Assembly (NCBI GenBank): GCA_963718605.1 | Contig: OY970363.1 | Span: 310,001-374,000 of the forward strand | Source of the DNA: JACCXE01 sp963718605 | GTDB lineage: Bacteria; Actinomycetota; Acidimicrobiia; Acidimicrobiales; JACCXE01 | Length of the DNA stretch: 64,000 bases | Direction of reading: 5' to 3' | In this document: positions 1 to 9,814 of the stretch, piece after piece | How the letters are laid out: each line of letters opens with the position of its first letter | Position numbering within the stretch: the first letter of the stretch is position 1 | Made by a program: the position numbers and the translations under genes | The notes under the pieces: generated by a model | Databases searched by the model: none | What the model was told of the DNA's origin: nothing | Seen by the model: only the letters and a program-made list of their open reading frames with translations

Positions 1-908
1 GCGACGTCGGCCAGCGTGAAGTCGCCCGACTCCTCGGCGATCGTGGCGTGCAGCACGACCTGGAACAGCACGTCGCCGAGTTCGCCTTCGATCGCGTCGA
101 CGTCACCGCTCGTGATCGCTTCGACCGCTTCGTAGGCCTCTTCGAGCATGAAGCGCGTGAGCGACTCGATGGGTCTGCTCGGCGTCCCACGGGCACCGCT
201 CGCGCAGCAGGCGCACGAGTTCGGCGAACTCCACCAACTCGCGCGCGACGGGGGCGGCGAGTGACGGGATCCACACCGAGGTCAGGTGGTCTGGCGACCA
301 CCCGATCGAGGTCGTCCCACGGCACGGTGGTGACCGACTCGTCGGGCAGGCCCGAGGCGCTGCAGCACGACCACGTCGGGCCCGTCGTCGAGCGCGAGCT
401 TGATCTCCGACAGCACGTGTGCGCGCTGTCGCACTGGCCGACGAGCAGCGGCCCCCGCTCACCCGCCGCTTCGGCCGCGAAGCGGTGCCCGTCGACCAGA
501 CGCACGCCGGCCGCGAACGGGTCAACGCCCAGACGCGTCCCACACCAGGTCGAGAAACGACAGCGCCGGATGCACGACGAGTTCGATGTCGTCGACGCGC
601 CCGCAGCAGCTCGACCGTGTGCTCGGCGATCAGCGGCGAGCCCGGAACGACGTAGAGCACCGCGCCCGTCGCGCGCGACGTCGACGACCCGGTCGACGAT
701 CGCGGCGTACACGTCTTCGATGGCCTCGGCCGATTCGTACAGGTCGTCGCAGGTCGACGACGCTGGCGGGCAGCGCGTCGAACGCGGGGTGACGCGGCGT
801 GCGGACGAGCACGTGTCGTACGCCGACGGCCGCGATGGCGTCGAGCAGCCCGGCCGGCAGCAGCGACGCGTCGGCGGGCCCGAGGCCCCAGACGTCGACG
901 CGAGGCAT
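1..908 (-). CDS. mazG: MazG-family nucleoside triphosphate pyrophosphohydrolase, 3'-truncated by window edge and frameshifted
   Basis: This is a house-cleaning enzyme that would hydrolyse non-canonical NTPs to NMP and pyrophosphate. Read across several frames, the N-terminus (MPRVDVWGLGPADASLLPAG) and the segment VLYVVPGSPLIAEHTVELL look like a tetrapyrrole-methylase-type domain. The hallmark MazG segment FAELVRLLRERCPWDAEQTH follows near 190-250, and GELGDVLFQVVLHATIAEES near 20-90 carries the metal-binding acidic residues. This two-domain layout is known for MazG of several bacteria. The reading frame changes several times with no supporting stop pattern, and the pieces are otherwise well conserved, so I treat the breaks as single-base insertion errors rather than a pseudogene. 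The start is ATG at 906-908. The C-terminus lies outside the window. It follows mfd and the foldase gene on the same strand, as in mycobacteria, where mazG lies just after mfd. Confidence 0.8.
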
Positions 909-913
909 CGGAA

Positions 914-1949
914 CTACCCGGTGGACGTCGGTGGTGGCGGTGGCCGCGTCAGGCGACTTCGGCGGCACGACCTGCGGCGACTCGCCGCTCTTGTCGTACG
1001 TGCCGTAGCGCGGGTTCACCTCGACCTTGGCCTTGGTCGACGCCTTGCTCAAGAAGTCGTTGAACGGGCCCTGCTGGCCGTCGGTGATCGCCTGCTTCAC
1101 CTGGTCCTTGACTTCGCTCGAACGGCTTGGCGCCGGGTCGCGGCTGTCGACGCGGATGATGTGGTAGCCGAACTGCGTCTTGACCGGGCTCGCCGATCAC
1201 GCCGATCTTCTGCGTGCGCACCGCGTCCTTGAACTCGGCGACGTAGCCCGACGGCGACGCGCAACCGAGGTCGCCGCCGTTGGCGCCCGAACCCGGGTCG
1301 TTCGACTTGGTCTTCGCGATCTCGGCGAACGTGGCCTTCTTGTCCTTGCGCCTTGGCCAGTTGCTTCTCGATCGCGTCGGCCTCGGCCTTGGTCTCCACG
1401 AGGATGTGCGCGGCGCACACGCTTCTCGAACTGGTCGAGGTGTTCGTCGTAGTACTTGCGCAGGTTGGCGTCGCTCGTGTCGGCCAGCGCAGTTCTGCAG
1501 CACCGTGACCTCGGCCGTCGGTGCGACGGATCTCGTCGTAATACGACTTCGGGAACGCGTCGAGCACGGCCGCGTCGCCGATCGAGCTGACCAGCTGCTC
1601 CGCGCGCGTCGGCGAGGTCGGCTTCTGGTGACCTTGAGCTTGCGCCGCACGACCTCTTGGTGGATCAGCTCGAGGTAGATGCGACGCGTCAGCACCGCGG
1701 GCGACGAACGCCGAGTCGAACGTGCCGCTCGCCCTTGCCCTTCACCGCCACGTTCGCTTGCTTCGAGCGCCTTCGAGGTACTTCGCGTTGTCGCGGATGG
1801 CGTTGAGCTCGTCGTCGAGCCCGGCCTTGCTCAACGTGATGCCGTTGACCTTGGCGGCGTAGGGCTCGGCGGACTTGCACGCGGCGAACCCGGTGAGCGA
1901 CAGCGAGGCGGCGACGCCCGCGACGAAGAAACGAACTGAGTTTTCTCAC
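914..1949 (-). CDS. PpiC/SurA-type peptidyl-prolyl isomerase lipoprotein (foldase), frameshifted
   Basis: This is a predicted secreted lipoprotein that helps exported proteins fold. It probably starts at GTG 1947-1949 (VRKLSS), and after one frame change shows a hydrophobic signal ending in the lipobox LTGFAAC, then KSAEPYAAKVNGITLSKAGL, typical of SurA-like N-domains. The parvulin domain appears as FAEIAKTKSNDPGSGANGGD and SGYVAEFKDAV near 1230-1330, and the C-terminus includes VEVNPRYGTYD. At least five frame switches are needed to join the pieces, consistent with inserted bases. The stop is most likely TAG at 914-916 once one base is removed. The start overlaps the presumed mfd stop (GTGA), suggesting translational coupling. 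The lipoprotein and PpiC assignments are good; the exact substrate is unknown. Confidence 0.75.
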
Positions 1950-4900
1950 GGTGCCGACGAGCCTACCGGCGCGCTCTTCCGCGACGGGAATCAGGTCGTC
2001 CAACAAGCGCGAGCAGGAACACCGCCGAGTCCTCCTTCGGCGGCACGGGCACCACGAGTTGGTGCAGGTCAGCCTTGAAAACCGCCTTCGGATGCAGGCG
2101 CTGCAGGCGAACCTGCTTGCTGGCGGGAGGTCGATCGGGACTGATGCGGGCGACGTTGCGGGCCACGGTCAGTTCGCGGATGCCGCGCACGCGCGCAGGC
2201 ACCGCGGAGCCGGCCGATCGTCAGCAGCGCCTCGGCCGGCGGCGGCGGCGGGCCGAAGCGGTCGGTCCATTCGGTGGCGATGTCGTCGACGTCGGCGGGG
2301 TCGGTGACGGTCGGCGAGGCGGCGGTACGCCTCGAGGCGCAGGTCCTCGCGCGCGACGTAGTCGCGCGGCAGGTGCGCGTTGGTGTCGATGTCGAGCTTG
2401 ATCTCCGCCGGCTCGCGCACCTCCTCGCCCTTCAGCTCGGCGACGGTCTCGGTGACCATCTGCATGTAGAGGTCGTAACCGACCGCGGCGATGTGGCCGG
2501 ACTGGTTCTCGCCGAGCAGGTTGCCCACGCCGCGGATCTCGAGGTCGCGCATGGCGATCTTGAACCCCGACCCGAGCTCGGTGTGCTCGCCGATGGTGCG
2601 CAGCCGCTCGTACGCGGTCTCGCTCAGCGCGCGGTCGGGCGGGAAGAACAGGTACGCGTACGCGCGCAGCCCGCAGCGCCCGACGCGGCCGCGGATCTGG
2701 TGCAGCTGACCGAGGCCGAGCATGTCGGCGCGGTCGACCACGAGCGTGTTCACCTGCGGCATGTCGATGCCGCTCTCGATGATCGTCGTGCACACGAGCA
2801 CGTCGTACTGCGCCGTCGACGAAGTCGAGCACGACCTTCTCGAGCGAGCCTTCGTCCATCTGACCGTGCGCGATGCCGATGCGCGCTTCGGGCACGAGCT
2901 CGCGCAGGTCCCGCGCCTTCGCCTCGATGTCGGCCACGCGGTTGTGGACGTAGAACACCTGGCCCTCGCGCAGCAGTTCGCGCCGCATGGCTTCGGACAC
3001 GGCGCGCTCGTCGTACTCGCCGACGTAGGTGAGGATCGGCTGGCGGTCGGCGGGCGGCGTGAGCAGGATGCTCAGGTCGCGGATGCCGGTGAGGCTCATC
3101 TCGAGCGTGCGCGGGATCGGCGTGGCCGACAGCGTGAGCACGTCGACGTCGACCTTGAGCTTCTTGATCGACTCCTTGTGCTGCACGCCGAAGCGCTGCT
3201 CTTCGTCGACGACGAGCAGGCCGAGGTCGCTGGAACTCGACGTCGGCCGACAGCAGCCGGTGCGTGCCGATCACGATGTCGACGGAGCCGTCGCGCACAC
3301 CGGCGGTCACCTTCTTCGCCTGCGCCGGCGTGAGGAAGCGCGACAGCACCTCGACGCGCACGGGATAGCCGGCGAGGCGCGACGTGAAGGTCTGGCCGTG
3401 CTGTTGCGCGAGCAGCGTCGTCGGCACGAGCACGGCGACCTGCTTGCCGTCTTGCACCGCCTTGAACGCGGCCCGCAGCGCGACCTCGGTCTTGCCGAAG
3501 CCGACGTCGCCGCACAGCAGGCGGTCCATCGGCTTGTCCGACTTCCATGTCGGCCTTCACCGCTTCGATGGCGGTGAGCTGGTCCGGCGTCTCGATGTAG
3601 CCGAAGCCCTCTTCGAACTCGCGCTGCCACGTGGTGTCTTCGGGGAAGGTGTGGCCGACCGACGTGACCCGGCGTTGGTACAGCACCACGAGTTCCTGCG
3701 CGATCTCGCGCACCGCGGCCTTGACCCGCGCCTTCGCCTTGGCGAAGTCGGCGCCGCCCATGCGCGACAGCGTCGGCGTCTCGCCGCCCGAGTACGGGCG
3801 CAGCGTGTCGATCTGATCGCTCGGCACGTAGAGCTTGTCGTCGCCGCGGTATTCGAGCAGCAGGTAGTCGCGTTCGATGCCGCCGATCGTGCGCGTGACC
3901 ATGCCGGCGTACCGGGCGACGCCGTGGTGGTGATGCACGACGTAGCTGCCGGGCGCCATGTCGTCGAAGAACCCCGACGTGGCGCGGGCGCGGGGCCGCG
4001 CCGCGCGGTGGGCGCGTCGGCGACCGGTGATGTCGGGTTCGGCGAGCACGGCGAGCTTCGACGGCGGGCAGGATCACGCCGCGCTCGAGCGGCGCGATCA
4101 CGACCTCGGGCGCGACGAAGCCCTCGTCGCGCAGGTTGCCCTGCGATGCGCGCGGCCGAGCCTTCGCCGTCGGCGGCCACGACGATGCGGTAGCCGTCCT
4201 TCGCGAGCTGTCTTGAGTCGCTCGACGAGGCGCGTCGGGTCGCCGGCCACCGGGTCCCATGCGCTCGCTTCGACCATCGGGCGTGTCGGGCGTCGCCTGT
4301 CGCGGTGACCGACCACACCGGAGCCGCGGTGTGTTCCAGCAACCGGTCGAAGGGCAGATGCAGAGGCGGGAACGCCTCGCCCTCAGGAACGTCCCCAGGT
4401 CTTCGCGAGCGAACCGGCGAGGCTTTCCTCTTCGGCGAGCAGGTCCGCGGCGCGATCGCGCATGCGGCGCGGATCGAACAGCAGCACCAGCGCATCTGAG
4501 GGCAGCAGGTCGGCGATCACGTGCTCGTCGGCGGTGAGCCACGGCAGCCAGCTCTCCATGCCGTCGAACGTGTGACCCTCGGCGAGTCGCTCCCATTGCT
4601 CAGCCGCCCACGGCGCAGTCTTGATGAGTGCGGCGGCGCGCTCGCGCACCTCCACCGTGGGCAGCGACCTCACGACAGCCGAAGACTTCGACGTGCTCGA
4701 GATCGCCGGTCGAGCGCTGGTCGGCGACCGCGAACGACGTCAGTCGGTCGACCTCGTCGCCCCACAGGTCGATGCGGACGGGCTCGTCCATGGTGGACGG
4801 GAACACGTCGACGATCGAGCCGCGCACCGCGACCTCGCCGCGGTGTTCCACTTGGTATTCGTGGCGGTAACCGATGTGCACGAGGCGCTCGACGAGCTCG

Positions 4901-5376
4901 TCGCGGTCGATCACGTCCCCGCGCGAAAGCAACACCGGCTCGACGTCTTCGACGTGCGGGCCCGAGGCGTTGCACCAACGCCCGCACCGGCGCGACCACG
5001 ACCCGCGGCGAACGCGCCGCGTCCCGCAGCCGCCACATCGTTCGCAGCCGGCGGCCCATCGTCTCGACGTTCGGGCTGACCCGCTCGAACGGCAGCGTCT
5101 CCCACGCGGGGAACACGTCCACCGCGTCCTCGCCGAGGTAAACGCGCACGTCCGTCGACGATGTGCTGCGCGTCGGTAGCGGTTGCGGTCGCGACCAGCA
5201 GCGGGTGACGTTCGCTGAGCGACGCCACCCCGGCGACGAACAGCGCCCGGGCCGATTCCGGCACCGCGACCTGCGCAGCGCCCGTCCCCAAAAGCGCGGT
5301 GAGCGCGGGCTCGCTCGCGGAGCAGCTTCGGGAGGTCGGCTAACGGCGCGGCGGCGCGCACCGCCACGTCAGTCAC
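1946..5376 (-). CDS. mfd: Transcription-repair coupling factor Mfd, split by about a dozen +1 frameshifts
   Basis: Mfd is a DNA translocase that removes stalled RNA polymerase and recruits UvrA. Joining the frames gives about 1140 residues, near the usual length. Recognisable parts in order are an N-terminal UvrB-like region (4.4-5.3 kb), the RNA polymerase-interaction region with the HHHHGVARYAG segment near 3.93 kb, Walker A in MDRLLCGDVGFGKTEVAL near 3.5 kb, the helicase segment LTLSATPIPRTLEMSLTGIR near 3.1 kb, TTIIESGIDMPQ and GQLHQIRGRVGRCG near 2.7 kb, and a TRCF C-terminal domain ending near 1.95 kb. Each break I checked is repaired by deleting one base (for example near 2815, 3229, 3541, 4066, 4145, 4208, 4395), so these look like insertion errors, not decay. 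The GTG start at 5374-5376 overlaps the pth stop (GTGA). Confidence 0.85.
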
Positions 5377-5963
5377 GCGGTGTTGACGAAATTCATCGCC
5401 GCAGCCATACCCTTCGCGACGATCAACTCAACGGCGTCGGCCGCCTCCTCGATCGACACGGCCAGCGCTTCGGCTTCGGCCTTGGTGGGCTTCTTCAGCA
5501 CGTGGTTGGCGCCTTGGGTCTTACCGGGCGGTTTACCGATACCGATGCGCACCCGCAGGAACTCGTCGGTATGCAGGTGCTGTTTGATCGACTTCAGCCC
5601 GTTGTTGCCGGCCAGTCCGCCGCCTTCCTTCAACTTCAGGCGGCCCACTTCGAGGTCGAGTTCATCGTGCACGATCACGATGCGGGTGACGTCGTCGACG
5701 TCGTGGCGTTTGGCCAACAACGACACGGCGATGCCGCTGTCGTTCATGTACGTCTGCGGAATCGCGAGTACGACCCGCGCTCCGTCCAGACGCGCCACGT
5801 CGACCTGCGCTCGCTCCTTGGAAGCCGACTTCAATTTGGCGCCGTGGCGCTGCACCAGCAGCGAGACCGCGTCGGCACCCGCGTTGTGACGCGTGTGCTC
5901 GTACTCCTTGCCGGGGTTGCCTAAGCCGACAATCAACCAATCGGCCGGCGTGTCGCCAGCCAA
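5373..5963 (-). CDS. pth: Peptidyl-tRNA hydrolase
   Basis: This cytoplasmic enzyme releases tRNA from peptidyl-tRNA that drops off the ribosome. The 196-residue protein has normal family length. GLGNPG at residues 13-18 is the family signature, His26 in TRHNAG corresponds to the catalytic histidine, PQTYMNDSG carries the substrate-contact Asn, and HDELDLEVG plus GGLAGNNGLKSI complete the active-site region. The ATG start sits 5 nt after the rplY stop, and the TGA stop overlaps the mfd GTG. The order rplY-pth-mfd is standard in actinobacteria. The frame is intact, marking where the error-rich left end of the window stops. Confidence 0.97.
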   Translation of the reverse strand: MAGDTPADWLIVGLGNPGKEYEHTRHNAGADAVSLLVQRHGAKLKSASKERAQVDVARLDGARVVLAIPQTYMNDSGIAVSLLAKRHDVDDVTRIVIVHDELDLEVGRLKLKEGGGLAGNNGLKSIKQHLHTDEFLRVRIGIGKPPGKTQGANHVLKKPTKAEAEALAVSIEEAADAVELIVAKGMAAAMNFVNTA

Positions 5964-5968
5964 GGCGA

Positions 5969-6664
5969 CTACTCGGCGTCGGCGGGCGCCTCGGCCGCAG
6001 CGTCGCCGCCGCCGGCCTCAGCAGTGGCCTCGCCACCTTCACCCTCAGCACCCGCAGCGGCCTCGGCCGCCTCTTCGCTGCCGTCCTCGACACCTTCAGC
6101 GGTGGTCGTGCGCGGGGCGAGACCGGTGACGACGGGTGTCTCGGGATCGACGTCGGTGGTGACGCCGTTGGGCAGCACCAGATCCGACACTCGAATGACG
6201 TGGCCCATTTCGAGATCCGAGATGTCCACTTCGATCACCTGCGGGATGGTGGCCGCGGTGGCGTTGACGGTCAGCGTGGCGATATCCGCCGCGACCTGTC
6301 CACCGGCCTGGGCGACCTTGACCGCTTCGCCGACCAGTTCGACCGGCACGTCGACGGTGACGGCCTGGTTGCGGTCCACGAGCTGGAAGTCGACGTGGAT
6401 GACGGTGCCGCGGGTCGGGTGGCGCTGCAGCTGCTTGGCCAGCGCAGTGTGGCTCGTGCCGTCGATGCTGAGGTCGAGCAGGGCGTTGAGACCGGCGTTG
6501 CCAGACAGGGCGGTGCGCAGTTCACGACCGTCCACGCTGACCGAGACGGGGTCCGAGCCGTGGCCGTAAACGATGCCCGGGATAGCGCCCTTGGCGCGAA
6601 GACGCCCTGAACGGGCCGAACCGAGTTCGGTACGAGATGCAACTGCGAGGCGGACATCAGCCAT
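5969..6664 (-). CDS. rplY: Large ribosomal subunit protein bL25 (Ctc/TL5 form)
   Basis: bL25 is a 5S rRNA-binding protein of the large ribosomal subunit. The 231-residue product has the N-terminal L25 domain (RLRAKGAIPGIVYGHG near residue 25; HPTRGTVIHVDFQLV near 85) followed by the TL5/Ctc beta domain (about 95-185). An Ala/Glu/Gly-rich acidic tail follows from about residue 190, common in actinobacterial versions. A GAAGGAAC ribosome-binding site precedes the ATG at 6662-6664. An 80-bp gap separates it from prs, and pth follows 5 nt downstream, so rplY and pth are likely co-transcribed. Confidence 0.96.
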   Translation of the reverse strand: MADVRLAVASRTELGSARSGRLRAKGAIPGIVYGHGSDPVSVSVDGRELRTALSGNAGLNALLDLSIDGTSHTALAKQLQRHPTRGTVIHVDFQLVDRNQAVTVDVPVELVGEAVKVAQAGGQVAADIATLTVNATAATIPQVIEVDISDLEMGHVIRVSDLVLPNGVTTDVDPETPVVTGLAPRTTTAEGVEDGSEEAAEAAAGAEGEGGEATAEAGGGDAAAEAPADAE

Positions 6665-6744
6665 GGGGGACGCGTTCCTTCAACAACCAAGAAAATAGGA
6701 CTGGTAGATCCTACAGGAATCGCAGATTTTCGGCGAAAGCGCTG

Positions 6745-7716
6745 CTACGACTGGTTTTCGCCGCCGAAAATCTCGGAAACGGACTGGTCTTCGAAGATCG
6801 CGTTGATGACTTCCCCGATGAGCGGGGCGACCGAGAGCTGCTCGATCATGGGCAACTGACGCTCGGGCGGCAGCGGGATCGTGTTCGTGCCGATGAGACG
6901 GCTGATCGAAGAGTTCTTCAGGCGATCGGTGGCCGGATCGGACAGCACAAGGTGGGTGGCCGCGGCCCACACGTCCGTCGCTCCGCGCTCCATCAGCAGT
7001 TCGGCGGCGGCGGTGATCGTGCCGCCGGTGTCGATCATGTCGTCGATCAGCACGCAGTGGCGCCCCGCGACCTCGCCGACCATCTCGAACGCCTCGACGG
7101 CGCCCGAGCCCTTCGTGTCGCGCCGTTTCTGCACGAACGCGAGATCGGTGCCCAGATGCTGGGCGTAACGGTCGGCCAGCTTCACGCGGCCGGCGTCGGG
7201 TGCACAGATCACCAGGTCGGCCGGCGCGTTGGCCCGCAGGTACTCGATGAGCACGGGCATCGCGACCAGATGGTCGAAGGGGCCGTCGAAGAACCCCTGG
7301 ATCTGACCCGAGTGCAGGTCGATGCTCATGATGCGATCGGCGCCGGCCACGGCCAGCATGTCGGCGACGAGCTTGGCCGTGATCGGCTCGCGCCCGGTGG
7401 CTTTGCGGTCCTGGCGGCCGTAGCCGTAGTACGGGCAGATCGCGGTGATGCGCTTGGCCGAGGCCCGCTTGGCCGCGTCCAGCATGATCAGGTTTTCCAT
7501 AATCGCGGAGTTCAGGTCACCGCAGTGGCTCTGGATGATGAAGACGTCAGACCCACGGATGTTCTCGTCGAACTTGCAGTGGATCTCGCCGTTCGGGAAC
7601 TCCTTGAGGTTGGCGCTGCCCAGCGGCGTCCCCAGACAATCGGCGATCTCTTGGGCGAGTGCCGGGTGCGACCGGCCAGAGAAAATCTTGAGGCGCTTAA
7701 CCGGCGTCAGTTCCAT
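6745..7716 (-). CDS. prs: Ribose-phosphate pyrophosphokinase (PRPP synthetase)
   Basis: The enzyme makes 5-phosphoribosyl-1-pyrophosphate from ribose 5-phosphate and ATP for nucleotide, His and Trp synthesis. The 323 residues match class I enzymes. The catalytic flexible-loop region is ICPYYGYGRQDRKATGREPI, the divalent-metal region is MSIDLHSGQIQGFFD, and the PRPP-binding loop is VLIDDMIDTGGT. FDENIRGSDVFIIQS and SDPATDRL are also typical. It normally follows glmU directly; here a subtilase gene lies between them, with a 48-bp gap before prs. Confidence 0.97.
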   Translation of the reverse strand: MELTPVKRLKIFSGRSHPALAQEIADCLGTPLGSANLKEFPNGEIHCKFDENIRGSDVFIIQSHCGDLNSAIMENLIMLDAAKRASAKRITAICPYYGYGRQDRKATGREPITAKLVADMLAVAGADRIMSIDLHSGQIQGFFDGPFDHLVAMPVLIEYLRANAPADLVICAPDAGRVKLADRYAQHLGTDLAFVQKRRDTKGSGAVEAFEMVGEVAGRHCVLIDDMIDTGGTITAAAELLMERGATDVWAAATHLVLSDPATDRLKNSSISRLIGTNTIPLPPERQLPMIEQLSVAPLIGEVINAIFEDQSVSEIFGGENQS

Positions 7717-7764
7717 TGCGATTGATACTCGCGCGTGGACGCCGTCCGCGCGTAGCTATTGGCC

Positions 7765-9814
7765 CTAAGTGACGGCGCTAATCGGCAGTGCCCGCGTCAA
7801 CGTGGGGCCACCGCGCGTGCCGACGACGATCTGTCCCCCGCCCGCGGCGACCGTAAGGCCGGTCGTGATGGACTGATTGAAAGCGAACACGCCGCCGCCG
7901 ATCGGGTCGCCCGACGGATGGAACGCGCGCAGGTGCGGCCCCCCGCCGCTGCGGGGCACGGTGATGATTTCGTCGAAGCCGGCGTCGACTTGTGCCGCCG
8001 CGACGTCGACACCGCCCGAGAAGCCAGGTGCGTAGGCAAAGAACCCACCGTTGAGCGCGGATCCGTCGGCGTGGAACATCTTCACGTGCGGCCCGCCGCC
8101 CGGCCCTGCCGCCACGGCGATCTCTTGGCCACTCGCGCCGTCGAAGTTCCCGACCGTAACCTGGATACCTCCGGTAAAGCCGGGGTCGAAGGCGAAGAAC
8201 CCGCCGTTGTCGAGCGGTGCGCCCTGGGCCGAGAAGATGCGGACGTGCGGGCCGCCGCTCGAGGCGGCACCGGTGATGATCTCCTCGCCCGGAACGTCGG
8301 GGCGCACGTCGCCCACCGCCACGCTCACACCGCCCGTGAAGGTGGGGCCGTAGGCGAAGAATCCGTCGCCGGCTTGGCCGGGCGCCGGCGAGCCGTTGCC
8401 GAGAAACACGCGTACGTGCGGGCCGCCGCCGGCGCCGGCACCAGTGACGATCTCGTCGCCCGGGCTATCCGGCAACACGTCGCCCACCGCGACGTCGACG
8501 CCGCCGCTGAACTCGGGGCCGTAGGCGTAGAAGCCACCACCGATCGGGTTCATCGCGGCCGAGTAGGTGCGGACGTGCGGACCGCCACCGGGGCCGGCCG
8601 CCGTCACGATTTCTTCGAGCCCGTTGCCGTCGAGGTTGCCGACGCCGACGCTGTTCCCGCCGCCAAAGCCGAGCGAATACGGCGCCGCGGTCTCAGTCGC
8701 GAGGCCGACGTTGAGGCGACGGATCACACCGCCAACTCCGTCGTTCAGTGGCTGCCCGGTGCGCACCAGTTGCGCGGCGACGGCGTCGGGCGACGTCTCG
8801 AGCCCCTGCGCGATCACAAGGGCGGCGGACGCGGCGACGACCGGCGCCGCCAACGACGTACCGCTGGCGATCGTGTACGTGCCACCGGCGGCTGTGGTGA
8901 CGAGCCCGTTGCCTGGCGCGGCCAGGTCGACCAGCGGCCCCCGCCGCGAGAACGGTGCGACCGTGTCGTTCTGCATCGTGGCGGCGACGGACAACACGTG
9001 GTCCATCGCGGCCGGATACTTCGGCGAGGTGTTGCTGCCGCCTTGTTCGTCGTTGTTGCCCGCCGCGGCGACTACGAGCACGCCGCGGTTGTACGCATTG
9101 GTGATCGCGTCCTGAAGCGGCTGCTCGTACTCTGTCGATGCGAGCGAAAGGTTGATGACCTTGGCGCCTCGGTTGACGGCCTCGAAGATGCCGTTGATGA
9201 CCCAGCTGGTGAAGCCGTCGCCGTTTTGCGTCAAGCACCTTCACCGACAGCAAGCGCGCGCTCCAGCCCACCGACGCGACGCCTTGGCCGTTGTTGGTGG
9301 CCGCACCGGCCACGCCGGCTACTTCCGTGCCGTGCACCCCGATGCCGTCGTGCACGTCGGTCAGATCGATCGCGCCGACGATCTTCGGGGCGAGGTCGGG
9401 ATGGCCGGTGTCGACGCCCGAGTCGAAGATCGCGATTGTGACGCCGTCTCCCAAGGTGCGGTCCCACGCGCTCGACGCGCCGATCGTGGGCAGGTACCAC
9501 TCACTCTTGCCGTTGTCGCAGTTGGTCACGCACGGATCGTTCGGGATGGCCGCGGCGTGCACGACGCCGTCGGGCGCGACCGCCTCGACCCGGGCCAGGC
9601 CGCTCATCACGCCTGGGTCCGCGTTGCCGGCCCATCCGTTGGGTCCGACGCGCTGGCCGCCGAAGCGTTCGAGCGCGTGGGCTACTGCGGACGCGTCTTC
9701 GAAGGTGACAAGCAGCCGCTCGGACACATCGGCGTTGGCTTTCGCAGGCAGGGCGGCCGCGATCAGGAGCGTGAGAGCCAGCGCAACGCCGGCCCCCATG
9801 GATTTAGTGCGCAT
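7765..9814 (-). CDS. Secreted subtilisin-like serine protease with C-terminal GGGPHV repeats (one frameshift near 9234)
   Basis: This is a predicted exported S8-family protease. A signal peptide (residues 1-28, ending AKANA) precedes a short prodomain-like region. The catalytic Asp131 is in IAIFDSGVDTGHPD and His161 in GIGVHGTEVAG. After one frame switch near 9234, the oxyanion Asn lies in VAAAGNND (about 253) and Ser at about 320 is in ASGTSLAAP. The last about 290 residues hold roughly six repeats of 50-60 residues built on DEIVTGAG-GGGPHVR and FFAYGPxFxGGV, a VCBS/FG-GAP-like propeller pattern. The joined ORF is 683 codons plus one extra base, so a single inserted base after VLD explains the break. 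The ATG start overlaps the glmU stop (TGATG), implying coupled translation. The substrate is unknown. Confidence 0.85.

Noticed and set aside
2274..3032. 252-codon plus-strand frame within mfd
   Set aside because: It is antisense to conserved helicase motifs of Mfd and shows no family features.
1946..5376. Programmed frameshifting in mfd
   Set aside because: There are too many shift sites, no slippery sequence or stimulatory structure, and the same +1 pattern in neighbouring unrelated genes.
7900..8650. Repeated GGGPHV-coding DNA as a CRISPR-like array
   Set aside because: Repeats are in frame and degenerate, encoding propeller-like protein repeats.
7759..9441. 560-codon open frame on the plus strand opposite the subtilase
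   Set aside because: It has no recognisable domain and is explained by codon bias of the G+C-rich, repeat-containing protease gene on the opposite strand.
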